A stretch of DNA of 64,000 nt from VXYL01 sp963422285 (GTDB lineage: Bacteria > Pseudomonadota > Gammaproteobacteria > Pseudomonadales > Azotimanducaceae): positions 620,001 through 684,000 of the forward strand of contig CAXXJO010000001.1 in the NCBI GenBank assembly GCA_963422285.2, written 5' to 3'. Under the pieces are notes generated by a model. That model had not been told where the DNA came from. It saw nothing but the letters and a program-made list of their open reading frames with translations, and searched no databases. Below, in pieces: positions 48,697-57,751 of this stretch (position 1 is its first letter; every line of letters begins with the position of its first letter). The position numbers and the translations under genes were made by a program.

Positions 48697-50481
48697 TCAC
48701 CGCTCCACGACCTTCAAACCGCGCAGGGGGTCTGCGCCGACGGACAAGCCGGCGGCGACACCGCCCGGCCCTTTGGAAGCCGTCATCTCGCGGCCGGCAA
48801 ATCCCGAAGGTTCGGGACAGCTGCCGTCGATTCGATACTGCAACGCAGCCTGCAGACGGCCTTCCGCGGGATCGCCGAGGGAATGCTCGAAATCGTCGGC
48901 CACCAAGCAGCCCGGCACCTCGATTCCTTCCGTGCGCGGCAGGTTGGCGGGCGAGAAGCCGTCCGGAAAGTCGCCGAAACCGGCGGCGTTCACGCCCTTG
49001 AACTGAATGGTGAAGTAGGCGGTACCGCAGTTGTCTTCGGGATAGAAGCCATAGGGTTTGCCGCAGGTGGTGGTGCCGACCAGAACGACTTCCACGTCGA
49101 TGCCGCGCAAGCCGTTGATGATGGATTCGCTGGCGGAACAGGTGTCCGCCCCGGAGAGCACGAACAGGCGCTGCAGATCGAGGCCGGGCAGAGCCTCGCC
49201 ATCGGACGATGTGGAGGCGAACGGGTATATCTGGTTGGAATCGCTTTGCTTGTCGTTGTGCTGGAGTTCCTCGAATACCTTGCCCGACGAGGACGAGCCG
49301 GCGATCATCGCCGCCATTCGATTGGCAATGCTGAGCCGTCCGCCGCCGTTGTAGCGCAGGTCCAGAACCAGATCGGCGATGCCGGCGGCGGCGAGCTCCT
49401 GCACGGCATCGATCAATTGCGCTTCCGCGGTGGCGATGTGGCTGTTGGACAGCATGTAGCCCACAGGGCCGGCATCCGTTTCCAGGACGGTGACGTGCTG
49501 CACTGGATCCTCGGTGATCTTTTCCGCCGTCATGGCCACTGTGCGCACGGCATCGGTGCCGGGGTCCTGGATTGTGAACTCGTAGGTCTTGCCGAGTTGA
49601 GGGCCGAAGATCCCCTCGTTCAGGGTCGCGACCTCGGAACCGTGGACGGCGTCGACGCCGTCGATTTCGAGAATTTTCGCGCCGCGCCGGAGATCGACGC
49701 GGGTGGCCGGAGTGTCCGGTTCCGTATAGGCCACCCGGATGTCCCGAGGCGGATACGTTCGCAGCAGGGAGAACTCCGCTCCGAATCCTCCCGATACGCC
49801 GGATTGGGAAAGCGCGATCCACTCCTCCGTGTCGTAGGTGAAGTGGTACTTGTCCTTGGGGGCGCCCGAAGGCGTCGTCGCCGTCGTTCTCAGCAGATCG
49901 AAATAGTTCAGCGTGTCGCAGCAGGCCGGATCGACATCCTCGATCTCGTCGTACCACAAATAGGTATCGTTGCTCCAGGAGCGCAGCCAATTGTTTTCGT
50001 CGAGGACATCGCCTTGCTGGTCGCTGCTGCCGCTGCGCGGCACGGTACAGAAGTTCTTGAACAGCGAAGCGTCCTCGAACACCCCCGCCACCCAGCCGGC
50101 CTCCACCGTCACGGCGAACGTCACCGCCGCCGACGTGGCGCCTTTATTATCCGTGGCCGTGACGGTGATGGTGGCCGTGCCCCGGGCCACGGCGGTGATG
50201 GTGAGGGTGGCGCCGTTGACGGCCACCGTGGCGATCTCCGCGTCTCCGGAGCGGACGGCGACGGTGTGGGTATCGCCGGCGTCGGCGTCCGCTATCGCGA
50301 CTCTTACGGTCACCAACTCGCCGGGCCGCGCCGTTTGGTCGTCGATGGCGGCGACGGTGGGAGGCTGGTTGGGCGGCGTCGAACTGCCGCCCCCTCCGCC
50401 GCAGCCGGCAACGGCGGCAAGCAGGCAGAGGCAGAAGGACGCGGGGAAAGCGGTACGGAAGCGGCGCGGACAGATCAGCAT
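48697..50481 (-). CDS. S41 family serine peptidase lipoprotein
   Basis: The 594-residue protein has a lipoprotein signal ending LLAAVAGC, a Gly/Ser/Pro linker, an Ig/cadherin-like domain (residues ~40-130, VTVRVAIADADAG, TATITVTATDNKG), and then a C-terminal-processing-type S41 peptidase. It has a PDZ-like part (RVAYTEPDTPATRVDLRRGAKILEIDG), LVLDLRYNGGG, the catalytic Ser in GADTCSASES and the Lys in VGTTTCGKPYG. It is expected to act in the periplasm or at the outer membrane. The ATG at 50481 is chosen; an upstream in-frame start at 50496 is possible. Four Cys in the N-terminal half could form disulfides. Confidence 0.83.
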   Translation of the reverse strand: MLICPRRFRTAFPASFCLCLLAAVAGCGGGGGSSTPPNQPPTVAAIDDQTARPGELVTVRVAIADADAGDTHTVAVRSGDAEIATVAVNGATLTITAVARGTATITVTATDNKGATSAAVTFAVTVEAGWVAGVFEDASLFKNFCTVPRSGSSDQQGDVLDENNWLRSWSNDTYLWYDEIEDVDPACCDTLNYFDLLRTTATTPSGAPKDKYHFTYDTEEWIALSQSGVSGGFGAEFSLLRTYPPRDIRVAYTEPDTPATRVDLRRGAKILEIDGVDAVHGSEVATLNEGIFGPQLGKTYEFTIQDPGTDAVRTVAMTAEKITEDPVQHVTVLETDAGPVGYMLSNSHIATAEAQLIDAVQELAAAGIADLVLDLRYNGGGRLSIANRMAAMIAGSSSSGKVFEELQHNDKQSDSNQIYPFASTSSDGEALPGLDLQRLFVLSGADTCSASESIINGLRGIDVEVVLVGTTTCGKPYGFYPEDNCGTAYFTIQFKGVNAAGFGDFPDGFSPANLPRTEGIEVPGCLVADDFEHSLGDPAEGRLQAALQYRIDGSCPEPSGFAGREMTASKGPGGVAAGLSVGADPLRGLKVVER

Positions 50482-50561
50482 GGGACTCACCTGCACTGCG
50501 GGCGAAGACGTCGCGGAATGCTACCGCAAAGGCGCGAGCGCGGGAATCGGCGAACGGCGCG

Positions 50562-50700
50562 GGTAGTGGCTGCGTTTGAACCTGGACAAGCCGCGCCTTC
50601 AGCGAATGCCGCTGCGCGGTGGCCACAGCGTCCCATGCCCCTGCATCCTGGGGCTGCATGGCGCAGCATGACGACATGGATGCAGACCAAGCCGCTGCCC
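50562..50700. repeat. MITE-like interspersed repeat, copy G (inverted orientation)
   Basis: About 139 bases with ends ggtagtggctgcgtttgaac and gaccaagccgctgccc, inverted to each other. cgtcccatgcccctgcatc inside is the exact reverse complement of part of copy A, and the whole element aligns with copy A on the other strand. It lies between the S41 peptidase start and suhB. Confidence 0.78.
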
Positions 50701-50710
50701 CCGTGCGCTT

Positions 50711-51535
50711 TCAGCCTTTGGCAAGCACGGCGTCGCCATTGCGTTCGGCGCCCGCTCGGATCACCCGCAACATGGCGCGAAACAACCTCGGATTGGCGGC
50801 GACCACGTTGCCAGTGTCGAGAAAGCGATCGCCGCCGGCGGCATCGCCGACGAAGCCGCCCGCTTCGCGCACCAGCACGGCGCCGGCGGCCAGGTCCCAG
50901 GGCTTCAGCCCCAGCTCGAAAAAGCCGTCTACCCGGCCAGCGGCCACATAGGCTAGGTCCAGCGCAGCAGAACCTTGGCGGCGAATGGTGCGGCAGTGGC
51001 CCATGAAATGCTTCAACACGTCGCTGTAGGCGTCCAGGTGGGCGGCGACGCTGGGGAAGGGCAAGCCGCCGGCGATGATGGCATCGTCGATGCGGTCGCG
51101 CTTGGCAACGCGGATGCGACGTCCGTTCAAGTACGCGCCGCCGCCGCGGCTGGCGATGAACTCCTCGTTGCGGGCATGATCCACCACGGCGCCGTGCAGC
51201 AATGCCGCGCCCCGGGTGACGGCGATGGACGTGCAGAAGTGGGGGATGCCGTGCAGGAAGTTGGTGGTGCCGTCCAGAGGATCGACTACCCAGGTGAACT
51301 CGTTGGCGGACGCCGGCCCCCGAGCGCCGTATTCTTCGCCAAGTACGCCGTGGTCGGGATAGGCGCTCAGGATGGTGTCCGCGATGACATCCTCGGCTTG
51401 GCAGTCGATTTCCGAGACCAGGTCGTTGCGGCCCTTCTCTTCCACTTGCAGGGTATCGACCCGGTCCATGGCCTGCAGGATGATCCGACCGGCGCGGCGC
51501 GCGGCGCGCAGCGCGATGTTCATCATGGGCTCCAT
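50711..51535 (-). CDS. suhB: Inositol-1-monophosphatase family protein SuhB
   Basis: SuhB is a Mg-dependent phosphatase that also takes part in ribosomal RNA antitermination in gammaproteobacteria. The 274 residues have the metal-site motifs LGEEYG, WVVDPLDGTTNFLHGIPHF and KPWDLAAGAVLVREAGG in family positions, and start MEPMMNIALRAARRAG. Its place between secDF and trmJ is as in relatives. Confidence 0.93.
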   Translation of the reverse strand: MEPMMNIALRAARRAGRIILQAMDRVDTLQVEEKGRNDLVSEIDCQAEDVIADTILSAYPDHGVLGEEYGARGPASANEFTWVVDPLDGTTNFLHGIPHFCTSIAVTRGAALLHGAVVDHARNEEFIASRGGGAYLNGRRIRVAKRDRIDDAIIAGGLPFPSVAAHLDAYSDVLKHFMGHCRTIRRQGSAALDLAYVAAGRVDGFFELGLKPWDLAAGAVLVREAGGFVGDAAGGDRFLDTGNVVAANPRLFRAMLRVIRAGAERNGDAVLAKG

Positions 51536-51577
51536 GCGGGCTGTCCGATCCGAGATGCGGCGCGGCGGAGCGGAAGC

Positions 51578-52409
51578 TCAAGACTCGGTGCGGCGGCTGT
51601 GCAAGAGTGCCTGAAGCTCCGCGACCTGCGCCTCGGCGCCCTCGCGTACCGTGATCTCCTGCTCGAGGCGGCGCTCCAGATCGCGACGGGCGGCAGCTTC
51701 CGCAGCACGCTCAGCGGCCTCCTTGACGCGAGCGGCTTCGGTTTCTTCAAGGGTGCGAAGATCCTCTCCCGTCTTCGGGTTGTGGAAGCGCACGATGCCA
51801 GCATCCGTCCTGCAACTCGAGTTGCAGGACGTCGCAGCGGCATATCCGCCGCTGGCCGTCCATGCGCACTGGCACCGGTCGGTACACGCCGTTTCGCAAG
51901 CCCAGGCCTTGCAGCCGCGGCCTGAAGAAAGCGCCAGTGGGGTCGAAGCGCCAGTACTCTTGTACGCCGAGCCGCTGGTAGAGCGTCGGCTTGTAGTCCC
52001 GGTCCTGTTTCCAAGTTGTCCTCGACGCCACCTCCAGTACGAAGGCGGGCGCCGGCTCCTCCCACAGCTTGTAGTGCATGCGGCCGCGATGGGGCGCCCC
52101 GAAGACGACGAACACGTCCGGGGCGACGCTTTTTTTCGGGTTGCCCCGCTCGTAGTACATCAACAGGTCGCCGGACACGTACGTGTTCGGCCGGCGGGCG
52201 AAGAACAAGGACGGCATGTCCAGCGCGGCCATGATCGCCCAACGCTGAAAGTCGTTTTCAGCGATGGGCTGGCCGTCCGAGTCGGGATACTCGATCTCGT
52301 CTTCGTCGGGCATCTTTGGCGAGATTGGATCGACACGGGTGTCGATGCGCGCCAGCGTCGTTGGCGCATTGTCGTTGACGGCGTCTCTGAGCGGCGACGA
52401 TGGCCTCAT
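51578..52409 (-). pseudogene. Uma2-family PD-(D/E)XK protein with a frameshifted tail
   Basis: From the ATG at 52409 an open frame of 220 codons contains the Uma2 core: SDGQPIAENDFQRWAIM, LLMYYERGNPKKSVAPDVFVVFG (Pro-Asp), APAFVLEVASRTT (Glu-x-Val-x-Ser), YQRLGVQEYWRFDPTG and VLQLELQDG. Right after this, near 51817, the family tail continues one frame over: IVRFHNPKTGEDLRTLEETEAARVKEAA, a Glu/Ala-rich coiled coil ending at 51578. One extra base explains the break. The nuclease-like core may still be made; only the coiled-coil tail is lost. Function of Uma2 proteins is unsettled. Confidence 0.72.
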
Positions 52410-52727
52410 GGCGATGTCCTGAATCGGGGGGACTGCTGAGCGATCCGATGCGTTGCCAGCAACCGTAGCACGATGGCGTCTGTCCGTTCAAACCTTGCCG
52501 GCGTCGGGGCTGCTTGGCTGCGATGCATCGATCGCTCCTGGGCGCGGCTGGGCACGCTCGCTAGCGTAGGTAAGGAGCGGACAGGGCAAAATGGACACTC
52601 TCCATAGTCTCTCGTGGAGCATCTCTGACAACGGGCATCGTGTGCCGTGCCTGCGGTGCGTGACGGGTCGAGCAAGGCGCACGGAACGGATATACAGTTG
52701 CCGGCAGCGATAGAAGGGTTTTGTCGG
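52410..52727. other. Gap before trmJ
   Basis: 318 bases with divergent flanking genes. No gene, RNA or clear promoter is recognised here. Confidence 0.4.
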
Positions 52728-53525
52728 ATGCAAGACCAGCGCCAGCAACTCGTATCCGCGTGTACGGAGGACGTGCGCATCGTCCTGGTGGAACCGAGCC
52801 ACCCGGGCAACATCGGCGGCGCGGCGCGGGCCATGAAGACCATGGGCTTCGGGGATCTGGCGCTGGTGCGGCCGAAGCGCTTTCCGGATCCTCAGGCACA
52901 GTGGCGGGCCGCTGGCGCCACGGACGTGCTCGACGCCGCCCGGGTATTCGACCGCCTCGACGACGCCATCGCCGATTGCGGCATGGTCGCCGGCACCAGC
53001 GCCCGCCACCGCAGCATTCCCTGGCCGCTGGACAGCGCGGCGCGGTTCGCGGCCCGAGTCGCCGACGAAGGACTGGGCGGGCGACCGGCGGCAATCCTGT
53101 TCGGGCGCGAAATCAACGGCCTTACCAACGACGAGCTGCAGCGCTGCAACCGGCATGTGATGATCCCGGCCCATCCCGGCTATTCCTCGCTCAACTTGGC
53201 GATGGCGGTGCAGGTGGTCTGCTACGAGCTTTACCAAGCAGCAGGCACCGAATCCGGCGCTGCTGCCGAATCCCCCTGGGACCGCCCTCTGGCCAGTGCC
53301 GCCGAGATGGCCGGGCTCTACGGCCACTTGGCCGAAGTGCTGGAGGCCATCGAGTTCCAGAGCCCGAAGACGCCCCGCCAAGTGATGGCTCGGCTGCGGC
53401 GGCTGTTCGGCCGGATTCGTCCCGACGAGTCCGAAGTGGCTATCCTGCGCGGCATCCTTGCCCATGTCGAACGGGCGTTGCGGAATCGCCCGTCGGAAAG
53501 ACGCCAGGATATGGAAAGGCGCTAG
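52728..53525 (+). CDS. trmJ: tRNA (cytidine/uridine-2'-O-)-methyltransferase TrmJ
   Basis: TrmJ methylates the ribose of position 32 in several tRNAs. The 265 residues have the SPOUT knot: IVLVEPSHPGNIGGAARAMKTMGF at the start, AGTSARHR, AAILFGREINGLTNDEL and IPAHPGYSSLNLAMAVQVVCYEL (SAM-binding knot), with a C-terminal helical extension. The ATG at 52728 gives the family N-terminus; upstream codons have no likeness. iscR follows after 12 bases, the usual arrangement. Confidence 0.95.
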   Translation: MQDQRQQLVSACTEDVRIVLVEPSHPGNIGGAARAMKTMGFGDLALVRPKRFPDPQAQWRAAGATDVLDAARVFDRLDDAIADCGMVAGTSARHRSIPWPLDSAARFAARVADEGLGGRPAAILFGREINGLTNDELQRCNRHVMIPAHPGYSSLNLAMAVQVVCYELYQAAGTESGAAAESPWDRPLASAAEMAGLYGHLAEVLEAIEFQSPKTPRQVMARLRRLFGRIRPDESEVAILRGILAHVERALRNRPSERRQDMERR

Positions 53526-53537
53526 AATAAAGGCGCT

Positions 53538-53999
53538 ATGCGTCTGACCACCAAGGGCCGCTACGCTGTCACGGCGATGCTGGACGTCGCGCTGCACGCC
53601 GACGACGGCCCCACGTCGCTAGCCGACATCGCCCATCGGCAGGGCATCTCGCAGCCGTATCTGGAACAGCTGTTCGGCCGCCTCAAACGAGCGGGGCTGG
53701 TGGAGAGCGTACGCGGCCCCGGCGGCGGCTACCGCCTGAGCCGGGACCCGCGCACGGTAAGCGTGGCGGACATGGTGGGTGCCGTCGGGGAGGGCGTGGA
53801 CGCCACCCGCTGCGGCGGTACGGGAGATTGCCAGGACGGCGAAGTCTGCCTTACCCACGAGCTGTGGGCGGATCTGTCCATGCAGATACACCTGTTCCTG
53901 TCGCGGGTCACGCTGGCGAGCCTGGTCCGTCGCGGCGACGTGCTGGCCGTGGCGCGGCGTCAGGACGCCGCCAACCTCATCGTCGCCCGACACGTCTGA
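53538..53999 (+). CDS. iscR: Iron-sulfur cluster regulator IscR
   Basis: IscR is an Rrf2-family repressor that senses cluster supply. The 153 residues have MRLTTKGRYAVTAMLDVALH at the start, the helix-turn-helix ADIAHRQGISQPYLEQLFGRLKRAGLVESVRGPGGGY, and cluster ligands in RCGGTGDCQDGEVCLTHELW (three Cys and the His). The leader has two copies of AAGGCGCTA (53516 and 53530) on each side of TAGAAT. Confidence 0.95.
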   Translation: MRLTTKGRYAVTAMLDVALHADDGPTSLADIAHRQGISQPYLEQLFGRLKRAGLVESVRGPGGGYRLSRDPRTVSVADMVGAVGEGVDATRCGGTGDCQDGEVCLTHELWADLSMQIHLFLSRVTLASLVRRGDVLAVARRQDAANLIVARHV

Positions 54000-54007
54000 G
54001 GCGACCG

Positions 54008-55189
54008 ATGGCGAATCCCCGCCCGCAAGCAGCCTACCTGGACTATTCTGCGACAACGCCCGTGGATCCTCGGGTGGCGCAGCAGATGAACCACTGCCTG
54101 CTGACCGACGGCGATTTCGGCAATCCCGCGTCCACCTCCCACGTCTACGGCTGGAACGCGGCCGAGCGGGTGGAGGAAGCTCGCGTCCAAGTGGCTGCGC
54201 TGATCAACGCGGATGCACGCGGCGTGGTGTGGACCTCCGGCGCCACCGAGTCGGACAACCTGGCCATCAAAGGCGCACTCGAAGCTGCCGGCGGCGGCCA
54301 CCTGGTCACCTCCAGCTACGAGCACAAGGCGGTGCTGGACACCGCCGCTCATCTGCAAACCAAGGGCGTCGAGGTCAGCTACGTCGATCCCGATGCGGAA
54401 GGCATCGTCCGTCCCGAACAGGTAGCCGCGGCGCTGCGCGACGACACCGTGCTGGTATCCATCATGCATGCCAACAACGAAGTGGGCACCGTCAACGACA
54501 TCGCCGCCATCGGTCGGCTGTGCCGCGATCGCGGCGTCGTCTTCCACACCGACGCCGCCCAGAGCGCCGGCAAGCTGCCGCTGGACGTGGAGCGCGACTG
54601 CTTGGACCTAGTGAGCCTGTCGGCGCACAAGATATACGGCCCGAAAGGCATCGGGGCCTTGTACGTTCGGCGCGAGCCGCCGCTGGCCATCGCCGCGCAA
54701 ATGCACGGCGGCGGCCACGAACGGGGCATGCGCTCCGGCACCTTGGCCACCCACCAGATCGTCGGCATGGGCGCGGCCTGTCGCTTGGCGGCGGCGGTTC
54801 TCGAAGCGGAGAGCCAGCGCATCGCCAGCCTGCGAAATCGGCTGTGGTCGCATCTTGCGCAGATACCGGGTTCTCGTCTCAACGGCACCCTGGAACAGCG
54901 GCTGCCTGGCAACCTCAATGTCGCCTTCGCCGGCGTCAATGGCGAGACGCTGCTGATGGCCTTGGACGACGTGGCGGTTTCCTCCGGCTCCGCCTGCACC
55001 TCGGCCACGGTGGAACCTTCCTACGTATTGCGCGCCATGAACGTCGCCGACGACTTGGCGGCAAGTTCGCTACGCTTCACCGTGGGCCGCTTCACCACCA
55101 CAGACGAGGTGGACTTCGCCGGCCGCCGCGTCGCCGAGGTGGTGCAAGCCCTGCAGAAGTCTGCGGTTCGACACCAAGGTAGCGTATAA
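54008..55189 (+). CDS. iscS: Cysteine desulfurase IscS
   Basis: IscS is a pyridoxal-phosphate enzyme that takes sulfur from cysteine for iron-sulfur clusters and thiolated tRNA. The 393 residues include AAYLDYSATTPVDPRV, GNPASTSHVYG, SGATESDNLAIKGAL, MHANNEVGTVND, DAAQSAGKLPLD, SAHKIYGPKGIGALYVRR (PLP lysine) and the mobile loop SSGSACTSATVEPSYVLRAM with the catalytic Cys. It starts 8 bases after iscR. The expected iscU, iscA, hscB, hscA and fdx do not follow; ndk is next. Confidence 0.95.
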   Translation: MANPRPQAAYLDYSATTPVDPRVAQQMNHCLLTDGDFGNPASTSHVYGWNAAERVEEARVQVAALINADARGVVWTSGATESDNLAIKGALEAAGGGHLVTSSYEHKAVLDTAAHLQTKGVEVSYVDPDAEGIVRPEQVAAALRDDTVLVSIMHANNEVGTVNDIAAIGRLCRDRGVVFHTDAAQSAGKLPLDVERDCLDLVSLSAHKIYGPKGIGALYVRREPPLAIAAQMHGGGHERGMRSGTLATHQIVGMGAACRLAAAVLEAESQRIASLRNRLWSHLAQIPGSRLNGTLEQRLPGNLNVAFAGVNGETLLMALDDVAVSSGSACTSATVEPSYVLRAMNVADDLAASSLRFTVGRFTTTDEVDFAGRRVAEVVQALQKSAVRHQGSV

Positions 55190-55190
55190 T
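55185..55190 (+). promoter_or_regulatory. Possible -10 element of an ndk promoter
   Basis: A perfect TATAAT at 55185-55190 overlaps the end of iscS and lies 60 bases before ndk. No good -35 is seen 16-18 bases upstream, so the promoter is tentative. Confidence 0.35.
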
Positions 55191-55249
55191 GCCAAGCTCT
55201 CGGACGGCGCTGCGGGGCCCGCATCGCCAGCAACACACCGGAGATGCTG

Positions 55250-55675
55250 ATGGCCGTCGAACGGACGCTTTCCATCGTCAAGCCCGACGCGGCAGCGAAG
55301 AATCTCATCGGCGAGATATTCTCACGCTTCGAAAAGGGCGGCCTGTCCATTATCGCGGCGAAAATGGTTCGGCTGACGCCGGAAGCGGCCGGCGGGTTCT
55401 ACGCCGAGCACCGCGGCAAGCCGTTCTACGGGCCGCTAGTGCAGTACATGTCCTCCGGCCCCATCGTCGTTCAGGTGCTCGAAGGCGAGGACGCCGTCGC
55501 CGTCAACCGCCAGCTGATGGGTGCCACGGATCCCCAGCAAGCCGCTCCGGGCACCATCCGAGCGGACTTCGCGGAATCCATCAATGCCAACGCCGTACAT
55601 GGTTCTGACAGCCTGGAATCCGCGGCGCGCGAAATCGACTACTTCTTCGCGGCGAGCGAGATCTGCCACCGGTAG
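55250..55675 (+). CDS. ndk: Nucleoside diphosphate kinase
   Basis: Ndk equalises nucleoside triphosphate pools by transferring the terminal phosphate from ATP. The 141 residues contain TLSIVKPDAAAKNLIGEI, GLSIIAAKMV, MSSGPIVVQVLEGEDAV, GATDPQQAAPGTIRADF and the catalytic His in NAVHGSDS. The ATG at 55250 follows CCGGAG by 7 bases; an ATG at 55244 would add two residues. Confidence 0.97.
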   Translation: MAVERTLSIVKPDAAAKNLIGEIFSRFEKGGLSIIAAKMVRLTPEAAGGFYAEHRGKPFYGPLVQYMSSGPIVVQVLEGEDAVAVNRQLMGATDPQQAAPGTIRADFAESINANAVHGSDSLESAAREIDYFFAASEICHR

Positions 55676-55681
55676 ACGCGC

Positions 55682-56809
55682 ATGGCGGACAAAGTCAATC
55701 TGCTCGGCTTGCCGCGCGGCAAGCTGCAAGCGTTCTTCGTCGAGATGGGGGAGAAGCCCTACCGAGCCAGCCAAGTGATGAAGTGGGTCTACCACGACGG
55801 CGTGGACGACTTCGAGGCCATGACCGACATCGCCAAGCGGCTGCGCGCTCGGTTGCGGGAAGTCGCCGAGATCCGCGCTCCGGAGTTCGGCGTCGGGCAT
55901 CGCGCCACCGATGGCGTGGTCAAGTGGCTCGCGCATCTTGACGGCGGGCAGGCAGTGGAAACGGTGCTGATCCCGGACCGCGGGCGCAATACGCTATGCA
56001 TCTCCTCCCAGGTGGGCTGCATGCTCGATTGCAGCTTCTGCGCCACCGGCAAGCAGGGATTCAACGGCAACCTGAGCCGCGCCGAGATCGTCGGGCAGGT
56101 CTGGCGCGCCGAGCGCGAACTGGCGGCTCGTGGCGACAGACGGGGCATCACCAATGTCGTCTTCATGGGCATGGGCGAACCGCTGCTCAACTTCGAACCG
56201 GTGATGGACGCTGCCGACGTGTTCATGGACGACCTCGCGTTCGGCCTATCGAAGCGGCGCGTCACAGTCAGCACCGCTGGCATCGTACCGCGCATCTACG
56301 ATATGGGGATGCGCACGGACGCATCCCTGGCGGTTTCCCTGCACGCCGCCCGGGACGACCTGCGAAACGAGCTGGTTCCCGTCAATCGCAAGTATCCCAT
56401 CGCGGACTTGCTCGCAGCCTGCCGCCACTACCTGCAGGACATCGGCGAGCGGCGCACGGTCACCATCGAGTACACGCTGATCGAAGGCGTCAACGACGGC
56501 AGCGACGACGCTCGCGGCCTGGCGCGGCTGCTGGCGGGCTTGCGCTGCAAGATCAACCTCATACCGTTCAATCCTTTTCCAGACGATGCGCATGCCTACC
56601 GGCGTCCATCGGCCGCCCGCATCGCCAGCTTCCAGACCCAGCTGCAAAGCGCCGGATTTGCCGCCATGCTGCGTACCACCCGGGGCGACAGCGTCAAAGC
56701 CGCCTGCGGCCAGCTGACCGGCAGCGTCCGCGACCGCACCCGGCGTCGCCAGCGGTACTTGGCGCGGACCGGCAATGGCGCAGTCGCAATGGAAGAGGCG
56801 CCGGCATGA
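55682..56809 (+). CDS. rlmN: Dual-specificity RNA methyltransferase RlmN
   Basis: RlmN is a radical-SAM enzyme that methylates C2 of adenine 2503 in 23S rRNA and adenine 37 in some tRNAs. The 375 residues show CISSQVGCMLDCSFCATGKQGFNGNL (cluster cysteines), NVVFMGMGEPLLNF, VTVSTAGIVPRI and the C-terminal second catalytic Cys in KAACGQL. It starts 6 bases after ndk and ends in an ATGA overlap with rodZ. Confidence 0.96.
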   Translation: MADKVNLLGLPRGKLQAFFVEMGEKPYRASQVMKWVYHDGVDDFEAMTDIAKRLRARLREVAEIRAPEFGVGHRATDGVVKWLAHLDGGQAVETVLIPDRGRNTLCISSQVGCMLDCSFCATGKQGFNGNLSRAEIVGQVWRAERELAARGDRRGITNVVFMGMGEPLLNFEPVMDAADVFMDDLAFGLSKRRVTVSTAGIVPRIYDMGMRTDASLAVSLHAARDDLRNELVPVNRKYPIADLLAACRHYLQDIGERRTVTIEYTLIEGVNDGSDDARGLARLLAGLRCKINLIPFNPFPDDAHAYRRPSAARIASFQTQLQSAGFAAMLRTTRGDSVKAACGQLTGSVRDRTRRRQRYLARTGNGAVAMEEAPA

Positions 56810-57732
56810 GTTCCAGCACGGCGCCGAAGCAGAATACCGGCGACCCCGGGGCCGAACTTCGAGCGGCACGCCAGCGCAAGCAGGTGGAGCCCCGGGACAT
56901 CGCCCGACGCCTGCGTCTGGAAGAAGCCGTCATCGCCGCCATCGAGGAAGAACGCTTTGACGAGTTGCCGCCTCATGCTTACGTGCGCGGCTACGTGCGC
57001 GCCTACGCGCGCCTCGTCGGCCTCGACGCGGACGACATCACCGCGCGTTTCGATGCTGCCGACAACGATCGCATGGAGTCGCCCGCGATCCTGCCGCGAC
57101 GGTCCAGGCCGCCGTTTCGCCAAGTGGCGCAGCGGCGTTCGGGACTGCTTTTCAGCGGCGTCGTAGTGGTGATGCTGCTGGCCGCGGCCATCGCCTTGTG
57201 GATAGCGTGGCGAAGCTACGACTGGTCGTTCATGACCACTGGTGACGAGACTGAACCGCCGGCGTTGCCGGAAGCAAGGGTAGTGGAAGTCGAGAACCCG
57301 GCGGCGCCAGTGCCGGGACCCGGAGAACCAGAGGCAGCGGCTGGTGCCCTCGATGGAGAACCCGCCAGCGCCGCGGGCGAACCGGCAGGCGTTGTGGACG
57401 AGGCGTCTACAACGACCAACGCCGAAGTTCAGGCCGGCGAGCCAGAGCCATCGGCAGCCGTTGGCGAAGACGAAGAGGAGGAAGCAGCGCTTGTCGACAT
57501 GTTGACGTTCCGCTTCAACGAGGACTCCTGGGTGGAGGTTCAGGACGCGACCGGCGAAGGGATCTTCATGGATGTCGGCCGCGCCGGCCAATCCAGCACC
57601 ATCACGGGGAAGGCACCATTCTCCATACTGGTGGGCTATGCGCCGGGCGTCAAAGTGGTCTACAACGGCGATCCGGTGGCGCTGGAACCGCACACCCGCC
57701 AAAACGTCGCGCGTCTGGTCGTAGGCCACTAG
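56806..57732 (+). CDS. rodZ: RodZ-like helix-turn-helix/DUF4115 membrane protein
   Basis: RodZ links MreB filaments to the membrane and helps set cell shape. The 308 residues have an N-terminal cytoplasmic HTH domain (AELRAARQRKQVEPRDIARRL, LPPHAYVRGYVRAYARLVGLD), a basic stretch and one membrane span (LLFSGVVVVMLLAAAIALWIAW, split here as residues ~106-127). A long acidic Pro/Ala/Glu-rich linker and a C-terminal beta domain (DUF4115: FRFNEDSWVEVQDATGE, PFSILVGYAPGVKVVYNG) follow. pilF, often found just upstream in relatives, is absent. Confidence 0.88.
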   Translation: MSSSTAPKQNTGDPGAELRAARQRKQVEPRDIARRLRLEEAVIAAIEEERFDELPPHAYVRGYVRAYARLVGLDADDITARFDAADNDRMESPAILPRRSRPPFRQVAQRRSGLLFSGVVVVMLLAAAIALWIAWRSYDWSFMTTGDETEPPALPEARVVEVENPAAPVPGPGEPEAAAGALDGEPASAAGEPAGVVDEASTTTNAEVQAGEPEPSAAVGEDEEEEAALVDMLTFRFNEDSWVEVQDATGEGIFMDVGRAGQSSTITGKAPFSILVGYAPGVKVVYNGDPVALEPHTRQNVARLVVGH

Positions 57733-57751
57733 CCCAGGAGCGCCCTTGAAC

